Shown here one piece after another: positions 55,351-62,896 of a stretch of DNA of 64,000 nucleotides. The translations under genes and the position numbers were made by a program. The stretch covers positions 264,616-328,615 of the forward strand of contig JBCBNX010000004.1 in the NCBI GenBank assembly GCA_039821555.1, read 5' to 3'. This stretch comes from Bacteroidota bacterium. Its GTDB lineage: Bacteria; Bacteroidota; Rhodothermia; Rhodothermales; Rubricoccaceae. Position 1 is the stretch's first letter. Each line of letters opens with the position of its first letter. The notes beneath the pieces are model-generated. The model was given only the letters and a program-made list of their open reading frames with translations, ran no database searches and had not been told where the DNA came from.

Positions 55351-56526
55351 TTATGCCTTCTCGTACTCGAAGAAGCGGGCGAGGCGGTCGTGCTGGGCGC
55401 GGGCGTCGGCGTAGCCGATGTCGACGAGGCGCGTCGTGTAGGCGCGGTCGAAGAGGAGCATGCTCAGCCAGTCGGGGCTCTTCGTCTGTCGCGAGCCGAG
55501 GCCGCGCGTGGCGTGGGCGAGCACGCCGTCGAGCTGCAGCTCGTACTGCGAGGCTAGTTTGGCGAGGTCGACCGATGGGCGCAAGAGCAAGAGCCTGATA
55601 GGGCGGAGGTGCCCGCGCTGGTCCGTCGTCAGGTGCCGGACGAGGTCGTTGACACGGCGCAGCGTCGCCGCGTCTTGGTCGAGCACGTCGAGGAAGATGG
55701 CGTTCATCAGCAGGCCGACGACCTGCGCGGGCGGCGGGTACCCGACGATGGCGGCCTCGTTGGCCTCGACGTTCGAGCGGCCGTAGCGCGTCGAGATGGC
55801 GAGGATGCGGTCGGCCCCGAGGTGGATCGCGGGCGAGAGTGGCGCGGTGAGCCGGATGCCTCCGTCGCCGTACCACCCTGGGCCGAGGCGACGATGGTGG
55901 AGACGCACCGCCGGGAAGATCATCGGCAGCGCCGTCGAGGCGAGGATATGATCCACGGTGAGCGCGGCGCGGATGCTGCGGCGCATGGGGCGTTCCCAGC
56001 CCTGGATCTGGTCGCCCTCGACCCACGTGATCGTCTGGCCGGTGGTGTAGCTCGTCGTCACGAGGGCGAGTGCACGGAGGTTGCCCCGCCTCAGGTTCTC
56101 GAAGACGCCGCCGAGGCGGCCGTCGGCGTCGGCGCGGAGGCGGCGGGCGAGGTAGCGCCGCAGCGGGGCCGCGTTGAGGAGGCCGCGAGGCACGCCGGCC
56201 TGGTCGAGGGGCACGGGGTCTTCTCGCTGCTGCGTGTCGCGGAGGACGCGCCTCAGGAAGCGCCACGTCGAGAGCGAGGTGAAGACATCGTCGGGCGTGA
56301 TCTCGCGCCAGAGGTCAGCGAGGGACACGGCGGCCTCGTCGCGCGGCCCGAGGTAGTTGGCGAGGTGCGCGGCATTGACGGCCCCCGCGGAGACGCCAAT
56401 CTTGACATCGAAGTGCTCGTCGGGGAAGTGCTCGCGGATGTAGCAGAGCACGCCGGCCTGGTAGGAGCCCCGCGCGCCGCCGCCCGTGAGGACGAGCGCG
56501 GAGGTAGAACTGGGGTCGAGGGTCAT
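55351..56526 (-). CDS. Patatin-like phospholipase
   Basis: A 391-residue patatin family protein. The oxyanion hole is LTGGGARGSYQAGVL (G-G-G-x-R/K-G), the nucleophile motif is GVSAGAVNAAHL (GxSxG), and the catalytic Asp is in WYGDGGIRLTAPL. It cleaves acyl chains from lipids, usually at the membrane. The start ATG lies inside a heptamer array. It is read in front of the ABC exporter on the same strand, 125 bp away. Confidence 0.9.
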   Translation of the reverse strand: MTLDPSSTSALVLTGGGARGSYQAGVLCYIREHFPDEHFDVKIGVSAGAVNAAHLANYLGPRDEAAVSLADLWREITPDDVFTSLSTWRFLRRVLRDTQQREDPVPLDQAGVPRGLLNAAPLRRYLARRLRADADGRLGGVFENLRRGNLRALALVTTSYTTGQTITWVEGDQIQGWERPMRRSIRAALTVDHILASTALPMIFPAVRLHHRRLGPGWYGDGGIRLTAPLSPAIHLGADRILAISTRYGRSNVEANEAAIVGYPPPAQVVGLLMNAIFLDVLDQDAATLRRVNDLVRHLTTDQRGHLRPIRLLLLRPSVDLAKLASQYELQLDGVLAHATRGLGSRQTKSPDWLSMLLFDRAYTTRLVDIGYADARAQHDRLARFFEYEKA

Positions 56527-56540
56527 GGGTCGCGGGTCGG
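56513..56540. repeat. Heptamer array containing the patatin start codon
   Basis: On the plus strand: GGGTCGA, GGGTCAT, GGGTCGC, GGGTCGG. On the minus strand the CAT of the second unit is the ATG of the patatin gene, and the first unit codes its next residues (TLDP). Confidence 0.85.
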
Positions 56541-56607
56541 GGGAGGAGCAGCGGAAGGTAGGGTCGGAAGACCGAGGTCCGCTTCTCCGGGCTGTTCTCC
56601 CCGGTTT

Positions 56608-56818
56608 GCCATCCTGAGCGAAATCCACTCAGCCGATGGAGTCGAAGGGTCTCGTGCGTACCTCTATGCCAAGAACAGAGGTGATAGGCGAGCGTGAGGA
56701 GCCCAGCGAGGATGAGTCTCGTGCGTACCTCTATGCCAAGAACAGGCGTGGATGCTGGCCCCGAGATTCTGTACTGCGTGAACCTGCGGTTTGACTCGCT
56801 TCGCTCGCTCAGAATGAC
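56608..56818. repeat. Composite dispersed repeat with a 30-bp direct duplication
   Basis: The ends are inverted, diverged palindromic units (CATCCTGAGCGAA on the left; the right unit ends GCTCAGAATGAC). Between them GTCTCGTGCGTACC and the following 16 bases occur twice, at 56649-56678 and 56716-56745. The 397-bp gene-free space 56527-56923 is otherwise featureless. Confidence 0.7.
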
Positions 56819-56923
56819 AATGTGTTGCGAGGGATTCGCGTCGACGTGTCGGTGATGCTTCGTCCTACTTTCTCCCACGCGGAGGTTTCAGTCTCCACCT
56901 CGGCCCACTCAGCTCCCACGACC

Positions 56924-57376
56924 ATGCGCATTCTGCTCGTTCTTCTCGTGTTTCAGGTCGGCTGCCGTTCATCCGCTCCCGAGGTGCCAGCCGAGACGGA
57001 GGCACCCCCCGAGATCGCAATTCTTGCCGTCCTTGATGCGCAGGTGGCCGCGTGGAATGAGGGTTCGGTGCGCGGCTTCATGGAGGGTTATGCGCAGACG
57101 GACTCGCTCCGGTTCGCCTCGCGTGGCACCGTGCGCACCGGCTGGGACGCGACGCTCGCGGGCTACGAGCGCGGCTACCCCGACGCCGCCACGATGGGCA
57201 CACTCAGCTTCTCCGACCTCGACGTCCGCCTGCTCAGCCCCGACTGGGCGCTCGTCTTCGGCCGCTGGCGTCTCGACCGCGCCGCCGACACGCCGAACGG
57301 CCTCTTCACGCTCACCATGCAGCGCCGCCCCGAAGGCTGGCGCGTCCTCTACGACCACACCTCCAGCGCTGAATGA
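56924..57376 (+). CDS. SnoaL/NTF2-like lipoprotein (DUF4440-type)
   Basis: A 150-residue lipoprotein: ILLVLLVFQVGC is the lipobox. The mature part has the NTF2-like cone fold pattern: ILAVLDAQVAAWNEGSVRGFMEGYAQTDSLRFAS, GWDATLAGYERGYP, and a final strand set WALVFGRWRLDRAADTPNGLFTLTMQRRPEGWRVLYDHTS. The role is unknown; relatives are isomerases or binding proteins. The ATG before RILLVLL was chosen over an upstream start that lacks a signal. Confidence 0.82.
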   Translation: MRILLVLLVFQVGCRSSAPEVPAETEAPPEIAILAVLDAQVAAWNEGSVRGFMEGYAQTDSLRFASRGTVRTGWDATLAGYERGYPDAATMGTLSFSDLDVRLLSPDWALVFGRWRLDRAADTPNGLFTLTMQRRPEGWRVLYDHTSSAE

Positions 57377-57444
57377 TGTCGGGTGCGCGCTTGGGATGCA
57401 CGCCTCGCTAGCTTGACGCTTCGCTGCTGGGCGACCAGCTTTTC

Positions 57445-57465
57445 TCGACCCTCGACCCTCGACCC
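57445..57465. repeat. Heptamer array, TCGACCC x3, before the SDR gene
   Basis: Three copies of the same heptamer as at 2031, ending one base before the SDR start codon. Confidence 0.9.
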
Positions 57466-57466
57466 T

Positions 57467-58132
57467 ATGCTCGATCTCTCCGACATCACCGTCCTCGTCA
57501 CCGGCGCGAGCGGACGCCTAGGCCGCGTGCTGCTGCGCCACCTCGCCGATGCGGGAGCGACGGTTGCCGGGATCGCGCGATCGGCTCCGAAGGGCGCCCC
57601 CGACGGCTTCGTCTTCGCCGCTGCCGATGCGACCGACGAGGACGCGCTGGCCGCCGCGTTCCAGCAGATCCGCGATGAGGCCGGTCCCATCGATGTGGTG
57701 ATTCACGCCGTGGGCGCGTGGAGCGGCGGGCCGCTCGCCGAGACGACGCTCGACGACTGGCGCTCGCTGCTGGACCTCAACTTGACGGCGTCGTTTCTGA
57801 CGGTGCGCGAGGCCGTGCGGCACTTCCTGCGCGACGGCGGCGGGCGCGTGATCGGCATCGCCTCGCGCCAGGGTGCGGACCGTGCTCCGGCCCAGCAGGC
57901 CGCTTACGGCGCGTCGAAAGCGGGGCTCATCCGGCTCCTCGAAGCCACCGCCGCCGAGTACGCGGGCAACGACATCCAGGCCGTCGCCGTCGCCCCGTCG
58001 ATGATCCTTTTCGGCGGCGAGGACGCCGACGGGGTGCGTGCCGACGACCTCGCTGCGATGTGTGCCTATCTCTGCGCCGACGCCGGAGCCGCCCACAACG
58101 GCGCGACGCTGCGGATGTACGGGACGGCGTGA
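57467..58132 (+). CDS. Short-chain dehydrogenase/reductase
   Basis: A 221-residue classical SDR. The cofactor loop is LVTGASGRLGRVLLRHLA, the active-site helix has QAAYGASKAGLIRLLEAT (Tyr and Lys of YxxxK), and a catalytic Ser is in GIASRQ. NAD or NADP use and substrate cannot be fixed. The start ATG directly follows the heptamer array, so the untranslated leader is mostly repeat DNA. The 9-bp minisatellite follows the stop. Confidence 0.9.
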   Translation: MLDLSDITVLVTGASGRLGRVLLRHLADAGATVAGIARSAPKGAPDGFVFAAADATDEDALAAAFQQIRDEAGPIDVVIHAVGAWSGGPLAETTLDDWRSLLDLNLTASFLTVREAVRHFLRDGGGRVIGIASRQGADRAPAQQAAYGASKAGLIRLLEATAAEYAGNDIQAVAVAPSMILFGGEDADGVRADDLAAMCAYLCADAGAAHNGATLRMYGTA

Positions 58133-58157
58133 CCGTCACACCATCGTCGCGTTCAAT

Positions 58158-58202
58158 GCCGTCCTCGCCGTCCTCGCCGTCCTCGCCGTCCTCGCCGTCC
58201 TC
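58158..58202. repeat. 9-bp minisatellite
   Basis: Five perfect copies of GCCGTCCTC, 25 bases after the SDR stop. The remaining ~130 bp before the next gene show nothing recognisable. Confidence 0.95.
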
Positions 58203-58331
58203 GACAAGCTCACGAGTTCGTCTTCTCTAGATTGAGAGGCGAGCCCCATTGCTTTATGTGGCGAAGTAGGAGGCTTCTGGCTATGCGGCGGCGTACGTGC
58301 CCCAATCCGCTGAGGCAGGGAGGCCAGGAAC

Positions 58332-58574
58332 TCAGCGGCGTTGTGCCAAGTCGCGCAGGGAGAGGACGCCTATAGCCAGGCCACCGACTCCCAAGAACAT
58401 GAGATATGGGAAGAAGAACGTATCTCCCTCACGAAGGACGAGTCGGATGTTCCCTGTCACACGCAGGTCCGTGACGCCACTCCAGGCGGCGTCTACCGCG
58501 TAGGCGACCCCTATGATGCTCACGATGATGCCCAACACAGCTGGAGCAAATTCGCTATCGAGAAAGTTTCTCAT
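58332..58574 (-). CDS. Small two-helix membrane protein
   Basis: An 80-residue protein. Two hydrophobic segments (AVLGIIVSIIGVAYAVDAAW and LMFLGVGGLAIGVLSLRDL) frame a short polar loop (NIRLVLREGDTFFFPY). No family is recognised. The ATG before RNFLDSEFAP was preferred to an upstream one that adds a polar leader. Its base composition is lower in G+C than neighbours. Confidence 0.6.
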   Translation of the reverse strand: MRNFLDSEFAPAVLGIIVSIIGVAYAVDAAWSGVTDLRVTGNIRLVLREGDTFFFPYLMFLGVGGLAIGVLSLRDLAQRR

Positions 58575-58843
58575 AGCCTCTGTTTCGGCAATCGTAGGCC
58601 TGCACTTAATCGCTGTAGGCAATCGAACGGTAAGCCTCTACGCAGATCGCCAACCTTCGCTGTGATACCAATTGGCCATGACCCTGGTGGGCTCCCTGCC
58701 TCAAACATGAGGTCCCTCCATGGGGTGAACGCTTCGACCCAGAGAAGGAGGGTGCGGGAGTGGTTTTCCCCCGTTGCTGAACGTGGACAGCCCGCCTCCG
58801 TACCTTTCCTCACGCTGCCTTTCTCCACCGACTCGCCGCCGCC

Positions 58844-59533
58844 TTGATCGAGTTCGACCGCATCACCGCTGGGTATGACACCCCTGGCGGCGGGCACCAC
58901 ACCGTCGTTGAGGACCTCTCGCTCACGATCAAGCGCGGGGAACTGGTCTACCTCATCGGCCCGACGGGCAGCGGCAAGAGCACGCTCCTCAAGCTGCTCT
59001 ACATGGACAAGAAGCCCGAGGAAGGCGCGATCCGCGTCGGCGACTACGACTCGGACTCGATCCGTCCGCGCGACATCCCGTTCCTGCGCCGCTCGCTCGG
59101 CGTCGTCTTCCAGGACTTCCAACTCCTCGGCGACCGCACGGCGTCCGACAACGTCGCGTTCGCGCTCTACGCGACCGGCAAGCGCGGCAAGCTCGTCAAG
59201 CAGCGCGTCACGCAGGTGCTCACCCGCGTCGGCGTGAGCCACCGCGCCAAGGCGATGCCGCACGAGCTCTCCGGCGGCGAGCAGCAGCGCGTCTGCATCG
59301 CCCGCGCCATCGCCAACGAGCCCTACATCCTCCTCGCCGACGAGCCGACCGGCAACCTCGACCCGAAGGTGGGCGAGGAGATCCAGAAGCTGCTCCTGCG
59401 CCTCCACCAGCAGGGCATGACCGTCTTCATGGCGACGCACGACTACCGGCTCATCAAGAAGTACCCCGCGCGCACGCTCGCCCTCACGCAGAAGCGCCTC
59501 GTGGAGGTCGACCCGGCTACGCTCGGCGGGTAA
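58844..59533 (+). CDS. ftsE: Cell-division ATPase FtsE
   Basis: A 229-residue ABC ATPase of the FtsE type starting at TTG. Walker A is IGPTGSGKSTLL, the Q-loop is GVVFQDFQLLGDRT (the FtsE signature), the ABC motif is HELSGGEQQR, and Walker B is LLADEPTGNLD. With FtsX it controls cell-wall hydrolases at division. FtsX is not adjacent; only repeat DNA follows. A related ABC importer ATPase is possible but less likely. Confidence 0.88.
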   Translation: MIEFDRITAGYDTPGGGHHTVVEDLSLTIKRGELVYLIGPTGSGKSTLLKLLYMDKKPEEGAIRVGDYDSDSIRPRDIPFLRRSLGVVFQDFQLLGDRTASDNVAFALYATGKRGKLVKQRVTQVLTRVGVSHRAKAMPHELSGGEQQRVCIARAIANEPYILLADEPTGNLDPKVGEEIQKLLLRLHQQGMTVFMATHDYRLIKKYPARTLALTQKRLVEVDPATLGG

Positions 59534-59534
59534 A

Positions 59535-59569
59535 GTAAGGGGATAGGGAATGGGGCCTAGGGGATAGGT
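59535..59569. repeat. Heptamer array after ftsE
   Basis: GTAAGGG, GATAGGG, AATGGGG, CCTAGGG, GATAGGT (NNTAGGG family) begin 1 base after the ftsE stop codon. Confidence 0.8.
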
Positions 59570-59631
59570 AAGCGCGACGGGTGCCGAACCGTCTGGGACA
59601 CCTCGCTCCAACATGCTTCAGGCTGCTGCGA

Positions 59632-59758
59632 CTCCCCCCGTCTTGCGTCGCCTCCGCTCGCATGGCTCGCTCCGCTCCTCGGACTGTCCCCCTCAAGCTG
59701 AGGGGGACAGTTTTGGATGACGCAGGAGCGAAGCGACTGTTAGCCAAAACGGGGGGAG
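59632..59758. repeat. MITE-like large palindrome
   Basis: Outer arms CTCCCCCCGT (59632-59641) and ACGGGGGGAG (59749-59758) enclose an inner 13-bp hairpin with arms ACTGTCCCCCTCA/TGAGGGGGACAGT around AGC, followed by TTT. The direct repeat CTTCAGGCYGCYG flanks the element (59616 and 59778). The gene-free 307 bp before the DUF3179 gene hold this and the heptamer array. Confidence 0.75.
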
Positions 59759-59840
59759 CGGTCCCGCTACAACGCCTCTTCAGGCCGCCGTATCGACAAG
59801 CGACATCGCCGCAACACTTCCACACCGCAACACTCGCCCC

Positions 59841-61031
59841 ATGCGTCTCGCGCTAGTCCTGCTCCTCGCGCCCTTCGCCTTCGCCTGTGCCCAGGAGACG
59901 CTGGTGCCCATGGCTGAGGACTGTGTGCCGCCAGACGCGGCGTTCACCACAGCGGGGTGGCAGACCGACTTCTGCGAGCGGATCGTCGATCTCACCTCGA
60001 TCCGCTCGGGCGGGCCGCCGCGCGATGGCATTCCGCCGCTCGACGCGCCGACGTTCGTGCCCATCGACGAGGCCGAGGCATGGCTCTCGGACGCCGAGCC
60101 GGTGATCGTCCTCGAACTCGGCGGGACGGCGGTGATCTATCCGCTACAGATCCTCACGTGGCACGAGATTGTCAACGACACGGTAGGCGGGACGCCGGTC
60201 GCGGTGACCTACTGCCCGCTCTGCAACGCAGCGGTCGCCTTCGAACGCCCCCAGGTGAATAGCGAATCTCTCACGTTTGGGACGACGGGCAACCTGCGCT
60301 ACAGCGACCTCGTGATGTGGGACCGCCAGACCGAGACGTGGTGGCAGCAGTTCACCGGCACGGCCATCGTCGGCGCACTCACGGGCACGCAACTCACGAT
60401 GCTTCCGACGGCGCTCGTGAGCTGGGCGAAGGCCCGTGCAGGCTACCCCGACGCCCCCGTGCTCTCGCGCGACACGGGCTTCGACCGGCCCTACGGTCGC
60501 AACCCGTACGTCGGCTACGATGATGAGGCGCGCGACCCGTTTCTGTACGACGGCGAGGTCGGTCCGCAGCTCCCCGCGATGGCGCGCATCGCCGGTGTGA
60601 TCGTGAGCGATGAGGGCGGCGACGCCGAAGGGGAGGAAGCTGAGGCCGCCCGCGCCTATGCCTTCCGCGACTTGGCCGAGGTACGCGTCGTGAACGACAC
60701 CCTCGGCGGTGCGCCCCTCCTCGTGGTGTGGCAGCCCGGCACCGCGTCAGCCCTCGATGCGGAGGCCCTGGCCGACAGCCGCGACGTGGGCGCAACCGGC
60801 GTCTTCCAGCGCACCGTCGCCACGCTGGACGGGATGCAGACGCTCACGTTCGAGGCGACACCCGAGGGCATCCGCGATGTGGAGACGGGCAGCACCTGGA
60901 CGCTCTTCGGCGAGGCCGTCGCCGGGCCGCTCGCTGGGCAGCATCTCGACCGCATCGCCCACCACGACGTGTTCTGGTTCGTCTGGTCCGCGTTCCAGCC
61001 GGACGGCGATCTCTGGAGACCGGCGCGCTAG
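59841..61031 (+). CDS. DUF3179 secreted protein
   Basis: A 396-residue protein with a signal peptide (LVLLLAPFAFACAQE). DUF3179 motifs: VTYCPLCNAAVAFERP (CPxC), LRYSDLVMWDRQTETWWQQFTG, and later Cys-free repeats. The family is common in marine bacteria and of unknown function; the CPLC pair could bind metal or take part in redox. It is in line with the NPP gene, 122 bp before it. Confidence 0.9.
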   Translation: MRLALVLLLAPFAFACAQETLVPMAEDCVPPDAAFTTAGWQTDFCERIVDLTSIRSGGPPRDGIPPLDAPTFVPIDEAEAWLSDAEPVIVLELGGTAVIYPLQILTWHEIVNDTVGGTPVAVTYCPLCNAAVAFERPQVNSESLTFGTTGNLRYSDLVMWDRQTETWWQQFTGTAIVGALTGTQLTMLPTALVSWAKARAGYPDAPVLSRDTGFDRPYGRNPYVGYDDEARDPFLYDGEVGPQLPAMARIAGVIVSDEGGDAEGEEAEAARAYAFRDLAEVRVVNDTLGGAPLLVVWQPGTASALDAEALADSRDVGATGVFQRTVATLDGMQTLTFEATPEGIRDVETGSTWTLFGEAVAGPLAGQHLDRIAHHDVFWFVWSAFQPDGDLWRPAR

Positions 61032-61152
61032 CTGGACGTAGGCACGGAGCCGGCTCAAGAGGGGCCGCATTCACGCACGGATCATCCGTGCTCGCGGCAG
61101 GGCGCGCGGCATCAGTGCGAGATTGGCAGTCCACCAAGTCAACCTCGTCCCC

Positions 61153-62415
61153 ATGCGCCGTCTCGTCCTTTCATCGCTCCCGCATCTCCTGCTCGGTATC
61201 CTCGCGGTGGTCTCGGCTGCGTGCTCTGGCTCGCGCTCATCCGAAGGCACTGCTCCTGAAGCAACGGCGCTCGTGCTCATCTCCGTCGATGGGTTCCGCT
61301 ACGACTACCTCGACCGCGACGACGTGATCGCCCCGACGCTGCGCCGCCTCGTGGCCGAGGGCGTCCGTGCGGAGAGCCTCGTCCCGGTCATCCCGACGAA
61401 GACGTTCCCGAACCACTACACGCTCGTGACGGGTCTCTACACGGAGTCGCACGGCGTGGTCGGCAACGCGATGTACGACCCTGAGTTTGACGCGGCCGGA
61501 ACGCCCGCCTCGTTTTCGATGGGCAACCGCGAGGCCGTGGCCGACGGGCGCTGGTGGGGCGGCGAACCGATCTGGGTGACCGCCGAGAAGCAGGGGGTGC
61601 CCGCCGCGACCCTCTTCTGGCCCGGCTCTGAGGCCGAGATCGGCGGCGTCCGTCCGAGCGAGTGGCTGCCCTACGAGCACAATATGCCCCACGGCGACCG
61701 CGTGGCGCTCGCCCTCGGCTGGCTCGACCGTACCGACGCAACGCGCCCCGGCTTCGTAAGGCTCTACTTCAGCCTCGTCGACTCGCAGGGCCATCGCCAC
61801 GGCCCCGACGCGCCCGAGGTCGCCGCGGCGATCGAAGACGTGGACCGCGCACTCGGCATGTTCGTGAACGGCCTGGAGGAGCGCGGCCTCCTCGACCAGA
61901 CCGACCTCGTCGTGGTGGCGGACCATGGCATGGCGGAGACTGCCCCGGAGCGGACTGTCTACCTCGACGACGCGCTCACAATCGATGCCCATCGCATCAT
62001 GTGGGGCGAACCCGTCGGCATCTGGACGGACGAGCCCGACGCGGTCCTCGACAGCCTCGCCGCTCTCGACCACGTGACGGCCTATCGCCGCGAGGACATA
62101 CCCGCGCGGATGCACTACAACGACCACCCGCGAATTCCCTCCGTCGTGGTCTTCGCCGACGCCGGATGGACCGTCACGAGACGATCCTATGCGGAGCAGC
62201 GCCCCGCACGTCTATCCGGTGGCGCGCATGGCTACGACAATGCCTACCCGACGATGGGAGGCCTCTTCGCCGCGCGCGGGCCGAGCTTCCGGGTCGGCGC
62301 CGTGACCCCGGCGTTTTCGACGGTGGACGTCTACGGTATCCTCACCGCTGCGATGGGCCTCGATCCGTCCCCTCACGAGGGCGACCCTGCCGTGCCTGCG
62401 CAGGTGCTCCGGTAG
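61153..62415 (+). CDS. Ectonucleotide pyrophosphatase/phosphodiesterase (NPP) lipoprotein
   Basis: A 420-residue lipoprotein: LAVVSAAC gives the lipobox. It belongs to the alkaline-phosphatase-like NPP family: metal Asp in ISVDGFRYDYLDR, the nucleophile Thr84 in PTKTFPNHYTLVTGLY, metals in DHGMAE and GAHGYDNAYPTM. It would hydrolyse nucleotide phosphodiesters or lipid phosphodiesters outside the cell. The ATG before RRLVLSSLP was chosen. Confidence 0.92.
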   Translation: MRRLVLSSLPHLLLGILAVVSAACSGSRSSEGTAPEATALVLISVDGFRYDYLDRDDVIAPTLRRLVAEGVRAESLVPVIPTKTFPNHYTLVTGLYTESHGVVGNAMYDPEFDAAGTPASFSMGNREAVADGRWWGGEPIWVTAEKQGVPAATLFWPGSEAEIGGVRPSEWLPYEHNMPHGDRVALALGWLDRTDATRPGFVRLYFSLVDSQGHRHGPDAPEVAAAIEDVDRALGMFVNGLEERGLLDQTDLVVVADHGMAETAPERTVYLDDALTIDAHRIMWGEPVGIWTDEPDAVLDSLAALDHVTAYRREDIPARMHYNDHPRIPSVVVFADAGWTVTRRSYAEQRPARLSGGAHGYDNAYPTMGGLFAARGPSFRVGAVTPAFSTVDVYGILTAAMGLDPSPHEGDPAVPAQVLR

Positions 62416-62464
62416 AGGCGCGAACGGTGCGTTCTCCGAAGATGAGTCGGCTGGCGCGATGACG

Positions 62465-62629
62465 CTAGCGAGCGGGTAGGACCTCGGACGTGGTCTGTTC
62501 GACGGGAGGAACTGCTTCGTCCGGACCCACGACCTGCAGGAGTTCGTCGACGCGGCCGAGGCCACGGGTGGCGGCGTAGCCGAGTACAAGCAGCGCAGCA
62601 GCAGCGATGAGGAGGACAGTCAGCAGCAT
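62465..62629 (-). CDS. Very small membrane protein
   Basis: A 54-residue frame on the minus strand, below usual size cut-offs: MLLTVLLIAAAALLVLGYAA is a membrane anchor, followed by RGLGRVDELLQVVGPDEAVPPVEQTTSEVLPAR. The clean anchor-plus-acidic-tail plan and the intact frame support a gene; no homology can be claimed. It is convergent with the NPP gene. Confidence 0.5.
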   Translation of the reverse strand: MLLTVLLIAAAALLVLGYAATRGLGRVDELLQVVGPDEAVPPVEQTTSEVLPAR

Positions 62630-62896
62630 GGTAGCCAAAGGCCGAAGGAGGTAGAGTGCCGCGGTCCAGAAGTGCAGGTGGACAATGTGCTAGGCGGCAC
62701 GGGATGTGTTTCAGTGCTACTACGATGCCGTGATGGCATCCGATGCATCGGTGCGGCACTGGAAGCCTTTCCTGCATGGAGAACGCACATCGAAGCGCTT
62801 TCGAGTCGTCTTTGATGCCGTTAAATGTCGAGGTGCAGTCGGTCGAAACCGCAGGCGACTGGTACGTGAGTACCCAAATCCAGCAAGGCAGCCTGG

